A model generated the notes under the pieces. That model worked only from the letters and a program-made list of their open reading frames with translations. It searched no databases and was not told where the DNA came from. The position numbers were made by a program, and so were the translations under genes. DNA of 9,400 nt, taken from Leptospirillum sp. (GTDB taxonomy: Bacteria; Nitrospirota; Leptospirillia; Leptospirillales; Leptospirillaceae). The stretch covers positions 1-9,400 of the forward strand of contig DAIEST010000105.1 of the NCBI GenBank assembly GCA_027346125.1, given 5' to 3'. Positions 1-6,748 of this stretch are shown here, in pieces. The stretch's first letter is position 1. Every line of letters begins with the position of its first letter.

Positions 1-993
1 CGGGGCATCCACCGGCAATTCGTCCTGATCGAATCCGGCCGCAATCACCGTAATGCGGATCTCTTCCCGAGGCTCGTCTTCCACGACCGTTCCGAAGATC
101 ATGTTGATCCCCTTGTCCCCCTCCTCCTGAATCAGCTTCGAAGCCTCGATGACTTCGTGGAGAGTCATATCGGATCCGCCGTGGAAATTGACCAGAACCC
201 CTTTTGCCCCCTTGATCGAAGCTTCTTCCAGCAGGGGACTGTTGATGGCATGGCGGGCCGCCTCCGACGCACGGCCTTCGCCGCGGCCAGTCCCGATCCC
301 CATGACAGCGCGCCCCATCCTGGACATCGTCGTCTTCACATCCGCAAAGTCCAGATTGATCAGTCCCGGACGGGTGATGATGTCCGAAATGCCCTGGACA
401 CCCTGTCTCAGGATATCATCGGCCATTTTGAACGCATCGGTGATCGGAACACTGCGGTCCACGACAGACATCAGACGATCATTCGGGATGACGATCAGCG
501 TATCGGCATTCCGACGCAGTTCCTGGAGACCTTCCTCGGCATTTTTCGCACGCTTTGGCCCTTCGAACCCGAACGGCTTGGTCACTACCGCCACCGTAAG
601 GGCTCCCAGTTCCATCGCCACCTGGGAGATGATGGGGGCGGCTCCGGTTCCGGTTCCGCCACCCATTCCGGCAGTCACGAAAACCATGTCTGCCCCTTTT
701 ATGACTCCCCGAAGTTTCTCGACATCCTCCAGCGCGGCACGACGGCCAATTTCCGGATTGGCTCCCGCACCCAGTCCTCTGGAAAGCTGGCCCCCGATCT
801 GGATCCGGTGAGCGGAAATCCTGTTCAATGCCTGAAGATCGGTGTTGACCGCAACAAACTCCACTCCGGTCACCTTTTCCCGAACCATCGTGTTGACGGC
901 GTTGCATCCGCCCCCACCCACCCCGACAACCAGAATGCGCGCTTCCAGAAGGCCTGACTGGTTATAATCGATCAACGGTTCCCTGTCGTCCAT
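1..993 (-). CDS. ftsZ: Cell division GTPase FtsZ, C-terminal end cut off by the window
   Basis: FtsZ is the tubulin-like GTPase that polymerises at mid-cell into the Z ring and recruits the divisome. The window holds the first 331 codons; the gene continues past base 1. Visible motifs are the glycine-rich nucleotide loop GVGGGGCNA (24-32), RGLGAGANPEIG (72-83), the tubulin signature GGGTGTG (111-117), and the T7 loop GLINLDFADV (210-219) with N213, D215 and D218, the residues that complete the GTPase site of the next subunit. The segment ending EEIRITVIAAGF (310-321) closes the C-terminal core domain, so only the variable linker and the FtsA-binding tail peptide are missing. The ATG at 993 has a weak GGGG ribosome site about 8 bases upstream, and no in-frame ATG lies close above it. 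The gene sits 52 bases after ftsA. Cys30 stands where most FtsZ proteins have Gly or Ser. Identity is certain. Confidence 0.98.
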   Translation of the reverse strand, partial: MDDREPLIDYNQSGLLEARILVVGVGGGGCNAVNTMVREKVTGVEFVAVNTDLQALNRISAHRIQIGGQLSRGLGAGANPEIGRRAALEDVEKLRGVIKGADMVFVTAGMGGGTGTGAAPIISQVAMELGALTVAVVTKPFGFEGPKRAKNAEEGLQELRRNADTLIVIPNDRLMSVVDRSVPITDAFKMADDILRQGVQGISDIITRPGLINLDFADVKTTMSRMGRAVMGIGTGRGEGRASEAARHAINSPLLEEASIKGAKGVLVNFHGGSDMTLHEVIEASKLIQEEGDKGINMIFGTVVEDEPREEIRITVIAAGFDQDELPVDAP

Positions 994-1010
994 AAGACTG
1001 ACCCCATCCG

Positions 1011-1032
1011 TTCCAGAGGCAACGCTCCGGAA
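1011..1032 (-). other. Possible hairpin in the ftsA-ftsZ intergenic RNA
   Basis: In the 52-base gap between ftsA and ftsZ the transcript reads UUCCGGA, an 8-base loop, then UCUGGAA. This can form a 7-bp stem with one G-U pair, ending 17 bases upstream of the ftsZ start codon. No U run follows, so it is not an intrinsic terminator. It could affect RNA processing or ftsZ translation, or it may be chance in a sequence rich in CCGGA. Confidence 0.25.
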
Positions 1033-1045
1033 GGAATAAAAGAAT

Positions 1046-2305
1046 TCAGATGATTTCCCGGATCCAGTTCCAGAGGCGGGATGAAGCAGCAGTTTCCTTC
1101 TTCGCTTCCGGAGGTTTTCCGGGGACTCCTTCCGTTTCTTCCTGCACCTCTTCCCCCCAACTGTCCCGGGCATAGTAAAGAAGACCGATCGCCCCGGAAA
1201 ACTCCGGAGAAACGGCCCGCTCGACCAGACCCTGGATCCGTGGGCGAACAGTACCGACCGTAACATGCAGGGGGTTCAGGATCTTCTGGGCAAACGGAAT
1301 GATCTGGGGCATGGAGACAACCCCTCCGGTCAGGACGACCCCCCGCTGCAACCTGTTCTCGAGCTTCATCTCTCGGATATCGCGGGCCACGATCCCCAGG
1401 ATTTCTGCAAGTCTGGCCTCCACCACCTCCATCACCCGGGAAGACTGCTCGACGGAGGGACTCCTGGAGGATTCTGTCCCGGCCTCTTTTTCCGGATCGG
1501 GGGGAGAAACGAGTTTTGTCAGGGCTTCTATCTTGATCCGCTCCGCTTCCTCCTGGGACACCTGCAGCACGATCGCCAGGTCCTTGGTCATATTGATGCC
1601 GCCAAAGGGAAAGACCCGGATGGCCGCGATCGAGCCGTTCACATAGACTGCCATGTTGGTCGTTCCGCCACCGATATCCACGACGGCCACGCCCAGTTCC
1701 TTGTCGTCCTCGGTCAGGAGCGCCCGTGCCGCGCCCAGCGGCTGGAGGATCAGGTCGCCATCCCGCAGGAGAAGCCCGGAGCGTTCGACCGTCCTTTTCA
1801 GGTTTGCAATGACCATTTCCGATCCGCGGATCACATGGACATGGGCCTCCAGCCGGGCCCCTACCATTCCCACCGGGTCCGGGATGTTCGGGAGGTCATC
1901 AATGGTGTAGGTCTTCGGGATCACATGCAGGATCTCCGAAGAAGGACGATTCACCATCGAACGGGCTTCCTGAAGGACCTTCTCGATGTCCGACGGCTGG
2001 ACTTCCCGATCCCGGAGCGCGATCGTCACGCGCTGGTCCAGACCGACGACTTCCCCTCCGGCAAAGCCCACCACCACATTCCTGACAGGTCGGCCAGCGA
2101 CCCGCTGGGCCTGGTCGACGGCCCTGTTGATGGCGGCCACGGCCTGGGGAACACCAATGATCGTGCCGTTTCTGAGGGCCGTTCCGGTCGGAGCGACACC
2201 GAAGCCGACAATTTCGAACAGATTATCTTCCAGTGCATGGCCGACGACCGCCACGATCTTCGTCGACCCCAGATCAAGCGCCGCGTATAGGGGATTACTG
2301 GACAC
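1046..2305 (-). CDS. ftsA: Cell division protein FtsA, actin-like membrane anchor of FtsZ
   Basis: FtsA is an actin-fold ATPase that binds the FtsZ tail and tethers the ring to the inner membrane. With the GTG start at 2305 it has 419 residues, normal for the family. The phosphate-1 motif LDLGSTK is at 10-16, the 1C subdomain lies about 86-165, the phosphate-2 motif VVDIGGGTTN at 208-217, and the adenosine-site segment VVLTGGVVSMP at 323-333. After a charged linker (about 382-407) the protein ends with an amphipathic stretch, SSRLWNWIREII, the classical membrane-targeting helix. A charged, Ser/Pro-rich segment at about 266-289 looks like a loop extension in domain 2B. The frame stays open upstream to a TTG at 2371. 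I prefer GTG 2305 because a purine-rich AGAGAG lies 4 bases before it and homology begins just after. FtsQ ends 128 bases upstream and ftsZ follows 52 bases downstream. Confidence 0.96.
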   Translation of the reverse strand: MSSNPLYAALDLGSTKIVAVVGHALEDNLFEIVGFGVAPTGTALRNGTIIGVPQAVAAINRAVDQAQRVAGRPVRNVVVGFAGGEVVGLDQRVTIALRDREVQPSDIEKVLQEARSMVNRPSSEILHVIPKTYTIDDLPNIPDPVGMVGARLEAHVHVIRGSEMVIANLKRTVERSGLLLRDGDLILQPLGAARALLTEDDKELGVAVVDIGGGTTNMAVYVNGSIAAIRVFPFGGINMTKDLAIVLQVSQEEAERIKIEALTKLVSPPDPEKEAGTESSRSPSVEQSSRVMEVVEARLAEILGIVARDIREMKLENRLQRGVVLTGGVVSMPQIIPFAQKILNPLHVTVGTVRPRIQGLVERAVSPEFSGAIGLLYYARDSWGEEVQEETEGVPGKPPEAKKETAASSRLWNWIREII

Positions 2306-2309
2306 GAGT

Positions 2310-2315
2310 CTCTCT
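2310..2315 (-). promoter_or_regulatory. Probable ribosome binding site deciding the ftsA start
   Basis: AGAGAG ends 4 bases before the GTG at 2305. It is only partly complementary to the anti-Shine-Dalgarno sequence, but it is the best candidate near the point where FtsA homology begins. The upstream TTG at 2371 has no comparable site. Confidence 0.4.
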
Positions 2316-2384
2316 TTCTTTGCTTGCCAAATCACTCCCGTTTCGGACAGTTGGGGGGGGAACAACCCCAAGGAACACGCTCAG

Positions 2385-2414
2385 ATTGTCGCACATCTCG
2401 GGAAATCAGGACAA
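2385..2414 (-). promoter_or_regulatory. Candidate promoter for ftsA-ftsZ
   Basis: Within the 128-base gap between ftsQ and ftsA the minus strand carries TTGTCC (2409-2414), an 18-base spacer, and GACAAT (2385-2390) directly preceded by TGC, an extended -10 pattern. Each hexamer matches the sigma-70 consensus at 4 of 6 positions. A start near 2378 would give a leader of about 70 bases before the GTG of ftsA. The unusually long gap for this cluster fits a separate promoter for ftsAZ, but the boxes are weak. Confidence 0.3.
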
Positions 2415-2433
2415 CATGATTCCCGTCCCAAAA

Positions 2434-3282
2434 TCAGTGAGGGACGGAAGATCTTCCGGTCTGACCAGATTCCAGGTCGTCTGTCGGTTCCGGCCGGATC
2501 AGCAACATTCCCCGAAAGCGGAGATCGTACCCCTGCGGGACGACCCCTTTCGGGAGGCGGCCAGGATAGTTCAGAACCTTCTCGTAGAGCCGGAAGGCTT
2601 CGCAATGGCCGTCTTCGGGCAGTACCAGGTACGCAGTGGTCCTATCGGGAAAGAACCGGATCTCATGGCGTCCCCGGAAAACATAGAGATGCCCTGCCGG
2701 GGCGCCGTGCCCCCGGCAGGAATCCACCAGCGCAATGGCCGAAACCAGGCTCTGGCCCATTCCGGCATCGATGGGCGAACGGATGATGACCTGGGGAAGA
2801 CGATCGGTACCGGGATAGATTCCCCCGTCCATGACCTTGCCGTCCGGGAGAAGATAGGGGAGAGACGACGTCTTTTTCCAGGGGGAAGCCGGATTTCCCG
2901 GAGTCTCGGAAGAAGAGGCACGGAGAACTGCTACCGGAGACTTCATCCGGACGAGGATCGCTCCCCCGCCCCAGAGGAATCTCTTGAACGAGATCCGGGC
3001 CACCCACGGATGGCGGATGAGCCAGTCCCCCGCTTTATCGGAACGATAGACATCCCGATGAGGGTCCCCTCCGAGCCAGGAGCGGACTGTGCCCGGCGCA
3101 ACGACGGCCGGTCCTCGCAGGATCAGGGGGGGATGCTCCGGCAGGAGAGACTTTTCGGGGTGGAGGGACAGCAATGCCAGACCGCAGAAAAAGAGAAACG
3201 TCAGGAGCACTCGTCCCTTGCCTTTCCATTTCCGGGAAGTCGGCTCGGCTCCGGGAGAGGGTCCGGGAAGAGCCCTGGGCAT
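2434..3282 (-). CDS. ftsQ: Divisome protein FtsQ (DivIB family)
   Basis: FtsQ is a bitopic inner-membrane protein that links early and late divisome proteins through FtsB/FtsL. The 282-residue product has the expected layout: a basic cytoplasmic tail (1-24, with RKWKGKGR at 17-24), one hydrophobic helix (about 25-40), a POTRA-like region (about 52-120, beginning LILRGP and ending with a beta strand ILVRMKSPVAVL), and a beta domain in which YLLPDGKVMD (143-152) is the typical FtsQ segment. YDLRFRGMLLIRP (252-264) matches the usual closing DLR strand. The sequence is otherwise divergent, as is common in this family, so the call also rests on its place between ddl and ftsA. The ATG at 3282 lies 6 bases after the ddl stop, with no clear Shine-Dalgarno, so it is probably translated by coupling. 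A GTG at 3210 has a better ribosome site (AAGGGA) but would remove the basic tail. Confidence 0.9.
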   Translation of the reverse strand: MPRALPGPSPGAEPTSRKWKGKGRVLLTFLFFCGLALLSLHPEKSLLPEHPPLILRGPAVVAPGTVRSWLGGDPHRDVYRSDKAGDWLIRHPWVARISFKRFLWGGGAILVRMKSPVAVLRASSSETPGNPASPWKKTSSLPYLLPDGKVMDGGIYPGTDRLPQVIIRSPIDAGMGQSLVSAIALVDSCRGHGAPAGHLYVFRGRHEIRFFPDRTTAYLVLPEDGHCEAFRLYEKVLNYPGRLPKGVVPQGYDLRFRGMLLIRPEPTDDLESGQTGRSSVPH

Positions 3283-3288
3283 GGCGGA

Positions 3289-4233
3289 TCAGGAAACGGA
3301 AATGACCGGCTCGGAGTCGAGCCGGGAAAGGGACAGGATTGTTTCCACGAGGTCCGGAAAAGAAAGGCCCCGACTCTGGGCAATCTCGGGAATCAGTGAG
3401 GTTTCCGTGAGCCCCGGGAGGGTGTTCATTTCCAGGATCACGACCCTTCCGTCCGGAAGCACCAGCGTATCGAGGCGGGCCACTCCCCTGAGGTCGAGGA
3501 GAGAGAATGCCTTTACCGTGGCATCCTTGAGCTTTTCCGACGTCGTCGGATCAAGGGGGGCCGGAAACAGATGAGAGGACTTTCCTTTCTGATACTTGGA
3601 CTCGTAGGTATAAAAGGGCTCCGCGGGATCCGGGAGGATTTCGATGGCACCCAGGTAGGCCCCGTCGAGAATTCCCGACTGGATCTCCCGTCCCTTCAGG
3701 AACGGTTCGACCAGAACGCGGGAAGAATGGCGCGCAGCCTCCCTGATTGCGGGAACAAGGTCGGAAGCCCGGTCGATCCGGAAAACGCCGATGGACGAAC
3801 CGGCAGACTCCGGCTTGACCATGAAAGGGGGATGGAACGGAATTTCCGGAACCCCTTTCGCCGGATCGTCGACGATCACGGTTTCCGGAACATCCAGCCC
3901 CCCTTGCGAGAACAGGACGCGAGACCGGCTTTTGCTCATCCCGAGAGCGCTTCCCAGAACACCGGACCCCGTATAGGGGATCCCCAGAATCTCAAGGAAT
4001 CCCTGAAGCGCCCCATTTTCCCCGTTTCCGCCGTGGGTGGCGAGAAAGCATGCGGACGGCTGGATGGATGAGAGACGGGAAGGAAGATCCGTCCCGACCT
4101 CAACCGGAACTGCCTCATAGCCGAGAGAGACAAGGGCGGCGACAACTGCCCGTCCGCTCATCCGGGAAACTTCCGCCTCCGGTGAATCCCCACCCATGAG
4201 AACCGCCACTTTTCGAAACCGTTTTTCCCTCAC
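3289..4233 (-). CDS. ddl: D-alanine--D-alanine ligase
   Basis: This cytoplasmic ATP-grasp enzyme joins two D-alanines to make the dipeptide that MurF later adds to the peptidoglycan precursor. The product is 314 residues, normal for DdlB types. Visible motifs are the N-terminal GGDSPEAEVS (14-23) with the first-site glutamate E19, HGGNGENGALQG (67-78), the ATP-binding VKPESAGSSIGV (139-150), the loop FYTYESKY (207-214) with the Lys-Tyr pair, and the metal and D-Ala site made of R253, D255, E268, N270 and LPGLTETSLIP (272-282). The Tyr of the loop is the residue associated with D-Ala rather than D-lactate as second substrate. The usual GEDG is GENG here. The GTG at 4233 is chosen because it begins just before the first beta strand, with AAGGGA upstream. 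The murB stop is 15 bases upstream and ftsQ begins 6 bases downstream. Confidence 0.96.
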   Translation of the reverse strand: MREKRFRKVAVLMGGDSPEAEVSRMSGRAVVAALVSLGYEAVPVEVGTDLPSRLSSIQPSACFLATHGGNGENGALQGFLEILGIPYTGSGVLGSALGMSKSRSRVLFSQGGLDVPETVIVDDPAKGVPEIPFHPPFMVKPESAGSSIGVFRIDRASDLVPAIREAARHSSRVLVEPFLKGREIQSGILDGAYLGAIEILPDPAEPFYTYESKYQKGKSSHLFPAPLDPTTSEKLKDATVKAFSLLDLRGVARLDTLVLPDGRVVILEMNTLPGLTETSLIPEIAQSRGLSFPDLVETILSLSRLDSEPVISVS

Positions 4234-4248
4234 CCGGACAAATCCCTT

Positions 4249-5163
4249 TCAGACAGAAGCCGGACTCAAATCCGGCAGAAGTTCCACCTCGGCCTCCAGA
4301 AGAACTCCGGTGCCACGATACACGGATTCCCGGACCGAATCCATCAGTTCACGGAAGTCTCTGGCCAGCCCCCTTCCGGTGTTGACAAAAAAGTTGGCAT
4401 GGAGGGGAGAGATCTGGATTCCGCCCCGGAGATGCCCTTTCCACCCCGACTGCTCGATCAGACGACCGGAAAAACACCCTTCCGGATTCCTGAACACCGA
4501 TCCCAGACTGGGAAGCGACAACGGCTGAGTCCGGCTCCGTTCACTCCGAAGATTCACCCACTCTTCCATCAGACTGTCCGGATCGCCGGAAATTCCCGAA
4601 AGCGTCGCACCCACGATCACGCATCCCCCATACGGGGAACCCTCCATGAGAGCCCTGTTTTCCTGGAACAGGGAAGACCGGTAACCGAACTCCAGATCAC
4701 TTCCCGACAGGGTACGGATACGCCCCGTACGATCGACCACCCGTACTTCCAGAAGGACATCGGCCATTTCAGAGGAACGCGTTCCGGCATTCATGACCAC
4801 CCCTCCCCCCACGGTACCCGGAATTCCCGAGAGAAATCCGAATCCTGCCACTCCCTTCCTTGCGGCATGGAATGCAAGTCGTGGAAGGTACGCTCCCGCA
4901 TCGGCCTCGATGACCCCTCCGTCAAGAATGCGGAATCCCGACATCCTTTTCAGGGAGATGAGCGTCCCGGCCATGCCGCCGTCCGGAAACAGAAGGTTGC
5001 TGGCGTTTCCGATATACCGGACAGGACCTGGAAGCTTCCCGCACGAGACCGCCTCGAGAACCTCCAGAAGAGCCGGAAGGGAGCCCGGCAAGGCGAGGTA
5101 CTGGGCGGGCCCCCCGATTCGGATCGCCGAATGTCGGGACAGGGGTTCGTCCGGAAAGATCAT
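4249..5163 (-). CDS. murB: UDP-N-acetylenolpyruvoylglucosamine reductase
   Basis: MurB is the FAD enzyme that reduces UDP-GlcNAc-enolpyruvate with NADPH to UDP-MurNAc, the second committed step of peptidoglycan synthesis. The 304-residue product has the FAD-binding domain first (SRHSAIRIGGPA 9-20; IGNASNLLFPDGG 51-63; SGIPGTVGGGVVMNAG 112-127), then the substrate domain with FGYRSS (159-164, catalytic Arg162), GSVFRNPEG (221-229, the Ser222 proton donor) and the HANFFVN strand (255-261). AEVELL near the C-terminus carries the glutamate (E292) expected in the active site. The length fits the shorter type II enzymes. The ATG at 5163 overlaps the murC stop as ATGA, which decides the start; the frame is open further upstream, but inside murC. 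The motif at 51-56 lacks the usual second glycine before SN, so the FAD loop is slightly atypical. Confidence 0.97.
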   Translation of the reverse strand: MIFPDEPLSRHSAIRIGGPAQYLALPGSLPALLEVLEAVSCGKLPGPVRYIGNASNLLFPDGGMAGTLISLKRMSGFRILDGGVIEADAGAYLPRLAFHAARKGVAGFGFLSGIPGTVGGGVVMNAGTRSSEMADVLLEVRVVDRTGRIRTLSGSDLEFGYRSSLFQENRALMEGSPYGGCVIVGATLSGISGDPDSLMEEWVNLRSERSRTQPLSLPSLGSVFRNPEGCFSGRLIEQSGWKGHLRGGIQISPLHANFFVNTGRGLARDFRELMDSVRESVYRGTGVLLEAEVELLPDLSPASV

Positions 5164-6554
5164 CCGACCACCCGGCTGGGATGGCTGATGAGCGAGAGGA
5201 TTTCCTGCCCCAGATGGGTGATGTCTCCGGCTCCCATCGTCAGAAGAAGGTCGCCCGGCTTCAGGCATGCAACCAGAAAGGCTGCCATGGCCTTGCGATC
5301 CGGGACGAAGAAGACTCCATCCCCCTGAACGGTCTGGATCTCCTGAAACAGACGCTCACCCGTCACCCCTTCGATGGGAGACTCCCCTGCCCCATAGATC
5401 TCGCTCAGCACCAGAAGATCAGCATCCCGGAAAGACCGGGCAAAGTCGCTCAGGAGATCCCTCGTCCGGGAAAAGCGGTGCGGCTGGAATGCCACGACGA
5501 TCCTCCGCTCCGGATAGGCTTGACGGGCTGCCCTCAACGTCGCCCCGATCTCTGTGGGATGGTGGCCATAATCATCGACGATCAGGATCCCCCCCTCCTC
5601 GCCCACCAGAGTGAACCGCCGCCCAACTCCCCTGAAACGGAACAGGGCATCCCGCACCACGTCGGGAGAGATTCCCAGATGGAAAGCTACGGCAATCGCC
5701 GCCAGGGCATTGCGCACATTGTGCTCTCCCGGGACATTGAGGGTGAAGACCCCCCAGTCCTTTCCCTTCACATGGACGGAAAAGGAGGTCAGAAGCCCGT
5801 CAGGACGCATTTCTCCGGCGACGATGTCCGCCTGCCTCGAGAATCCGTAGGTCAGGAGCGGAACGGAAAGAGACCCTGCCAGCGAGCAGACCTCCGGATC
5901 GTCAAGGCACAGGACAGCCGTTCCGCCTTCCGGGATTGCGCTCAGGAAGGCCAGGAAAGCGTCCTTCAGTTTCTCGAAGGACTGGTAGTGGTCAAGATGC
6001 TCCCTGTCGATATTCGTCACAACGGCCAGTGTCGGGGACATCCGGAGAAAGGAGCCGTCGCTCTCGTCCGCTTCGGCAACGACACAGGGAAGCTTTCCGA
6101 TACGGGCGTTTCCCCCGAACCCGGGAACCCGTCCTCCCACCACGCAGGTAGGATCCATTCCGCCGGCAATCAGGACCGCCCCGATCATCGATGTCGTCGT
6201 GGTTTTTCCGTGCGAACCTGCAACGGCAACCCCGAACCCGCCCTGCATAATCCCGGCGAGAGCTTCGCCGCGATGTATCACCGGCAAGTTTCTTCTCCTG
6301 GCTTCGAGCAGCTCGGGATTGTCCGGGCGAATCGCGGTGGAAACGACAACGGCATCGACCTCCCCGACCTGCTCGGCACGATGCCCGACAAAAACATGCG
6401 CCCCCAGTTCGGACAACCTTCGGGTCAGATCAGTCTGGCTCTGGTCCGAACCCGTGACAGAAACACCCTTCGAGAGAAGAATCTCTGCGATCGGAGCCAT
6501 TCCGTTTCCGCCGATCCCTATAAAATGAAGGGATCTCATCTTGTCATTCCACAT
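5160..6554 (-). CDS. murC: UDP-N-acetylmuramate--L-alanine ligase
   Basis: MurC adds the first residue of the stem peptide, L-alanine, to UDP-MurNAc using ATP. From ATG 6554 the protein has 464 residues, typical of the family. The Rossmann-like first domain begins HFIGIGGNGM (10-19). The central domain has the P-loop GSHGKTTTT (113-121), EADESDGSFL (161-170) and NIDREHLDHY (181-190). The C-terminal domain carries HNVRNALAA (278-286), GRRF (311-314), DDYGHHPTEI (327-336) and FQPHRFSRT (356-364). All catalytic motifs are intact. Three starts are possible: ATG 6539, ATG 6554 and GTG 6671. The last would add an arginine-rich extension with no homology and no ribosome site, so I reject it. ATG 6554 has GGGGG 6 bases upstream; 6539 is nearly as plausible. 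The stop overlaps the murB start. Confidence 0.96.
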   Translation of the reverse strand: MWNDKMRSLHFIGIGGNGMAPIAEILLSKGVSVTGSDQSQTDLTRRLSELGAHVFVGHRAEQVGEVDAVVVSTAIRPDNPELLEARRRNLPVIHRGEALAGIMQGGFGVAVAGSHGKTTTTSMIGAVLIAGGMDPTCVVGGRVPGFGGNARIGKLPCVVAEADESDGSFLRMSPTLAVVTNIDREHLDHYQSFEKLKDAFLAFLSAIPEGGTAVLCLDDPEVCSLAGSLSVPLLTYGFSRQADIVAGEMRPDGLLTSFSVHVKGKDWGVFTLNVPGEHNVRNALAAIAVAFHLGISPDVVRDALFRFRGVGRRFTLVGEEGGILIVDDYGHHPTEIGATLRAARQAYPERRIVVAFQPHRFSRTRDLLSDFARSFRDADLLVLSEIYGAGESPIEGVTGERLFQEIQTVQGDGVFFVPDRKAMAAFLVACLKPGDLLLTMGAGDITHLGQEILSLISHPSRVVG

Positions 6555-6687
6555 GCCTTGCCCCCGCTTCAGCGCCACTCCCCGACTCCTGTTCCACGCC
6601 AGTGGTCTAACCCGACGCATCCATCCCACTCTTCGGCAGAAGCGGCCCACCGGTCGAGACCGTTCATCCACCGGAGAACTTCGCGGG

Positions 6688-6716
6688 ATTATATACGAAC
6701 CACATGACCGCTCATG
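6688..6716 (-). promoter_or_regulatory. Candidate promoter for murC and the genes after it
   Basis: The 194-base gap between murG and murC contains a perfect -10 box TATAAT on the minus strand (6688-6693). At a 17-base spacing the -35 position (6711-6716) reads CATGAG, which does not match the consensus, so the promoter would be weak or activator-dependent. The predicted start near 6681 would give a leader of about 127 bases before murC. This is the longest gap in an otherwise tightly packed cluster, which supports a real internal promoter. Confidence 0.45.
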
Positions 6717-6718
6717 TG
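6701..6718. promoter_or_regulatory. Perfect 18-base dyad, possible operator
   Basis: CACATGA and TCATGTG form perfect 7-base arms around a 4-base centre. The dyad covers about -20 to -38 relative to the start predicted from the TATAAT box, so a dimeric regulator bound here would meet RNA polymerase. It does not match the CRP (TGTGA-N6-TCACA) or FNR (TTGAT-N4-ATCAA) arrangement. In RNA it would be a 7-bp stem without a following U run, so it is not a terminator. Confidence 0.4.
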
Positions 6719-6748
6719 ATTATGGACAAATCCGAAGCATTTGAAAAC

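Noticed and set aside
479..907. A 142-codon minus-strand frame inside ftsZ
   Set aside because: It is the wrong frame of ftsZ; the FtsZ frame carries the nucleotide and T7-loop motifs continuously.
2306..2371. Extending FtsA upstream to the TTG at 2371
   Set aside because: The 22 extra residues have no family resemblance and no ribosome site, and they would be read through the C8 tract.
1265..3399. Long plus-strand frames opposite ftsA and ftsQ (1265-2290 and 2233-3399)
   Set aside because: They are antisense shadows with no recognisable domain, and they run across the boundary of two genes well supported on the minus strand.
5181..6707. A 508-codon open frame on the plus strand opposite murC
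   Set aside because: It is the antisense shadow of murC, which has every Mur-ligase motif on the minus strand. High G+C and rare use of codons that read as stops on the other strand keep such frames open. The translation is low in hydrophobic residues and rich in Arg, Pro, Gln and His.
6701..6718. The CACATGA/TCATGTG dyad as an intrinsic terminator of murG
   Set aside because: The stem is not G+C rich and no U run follows; the sequence downstream is a TATAAT box instead.
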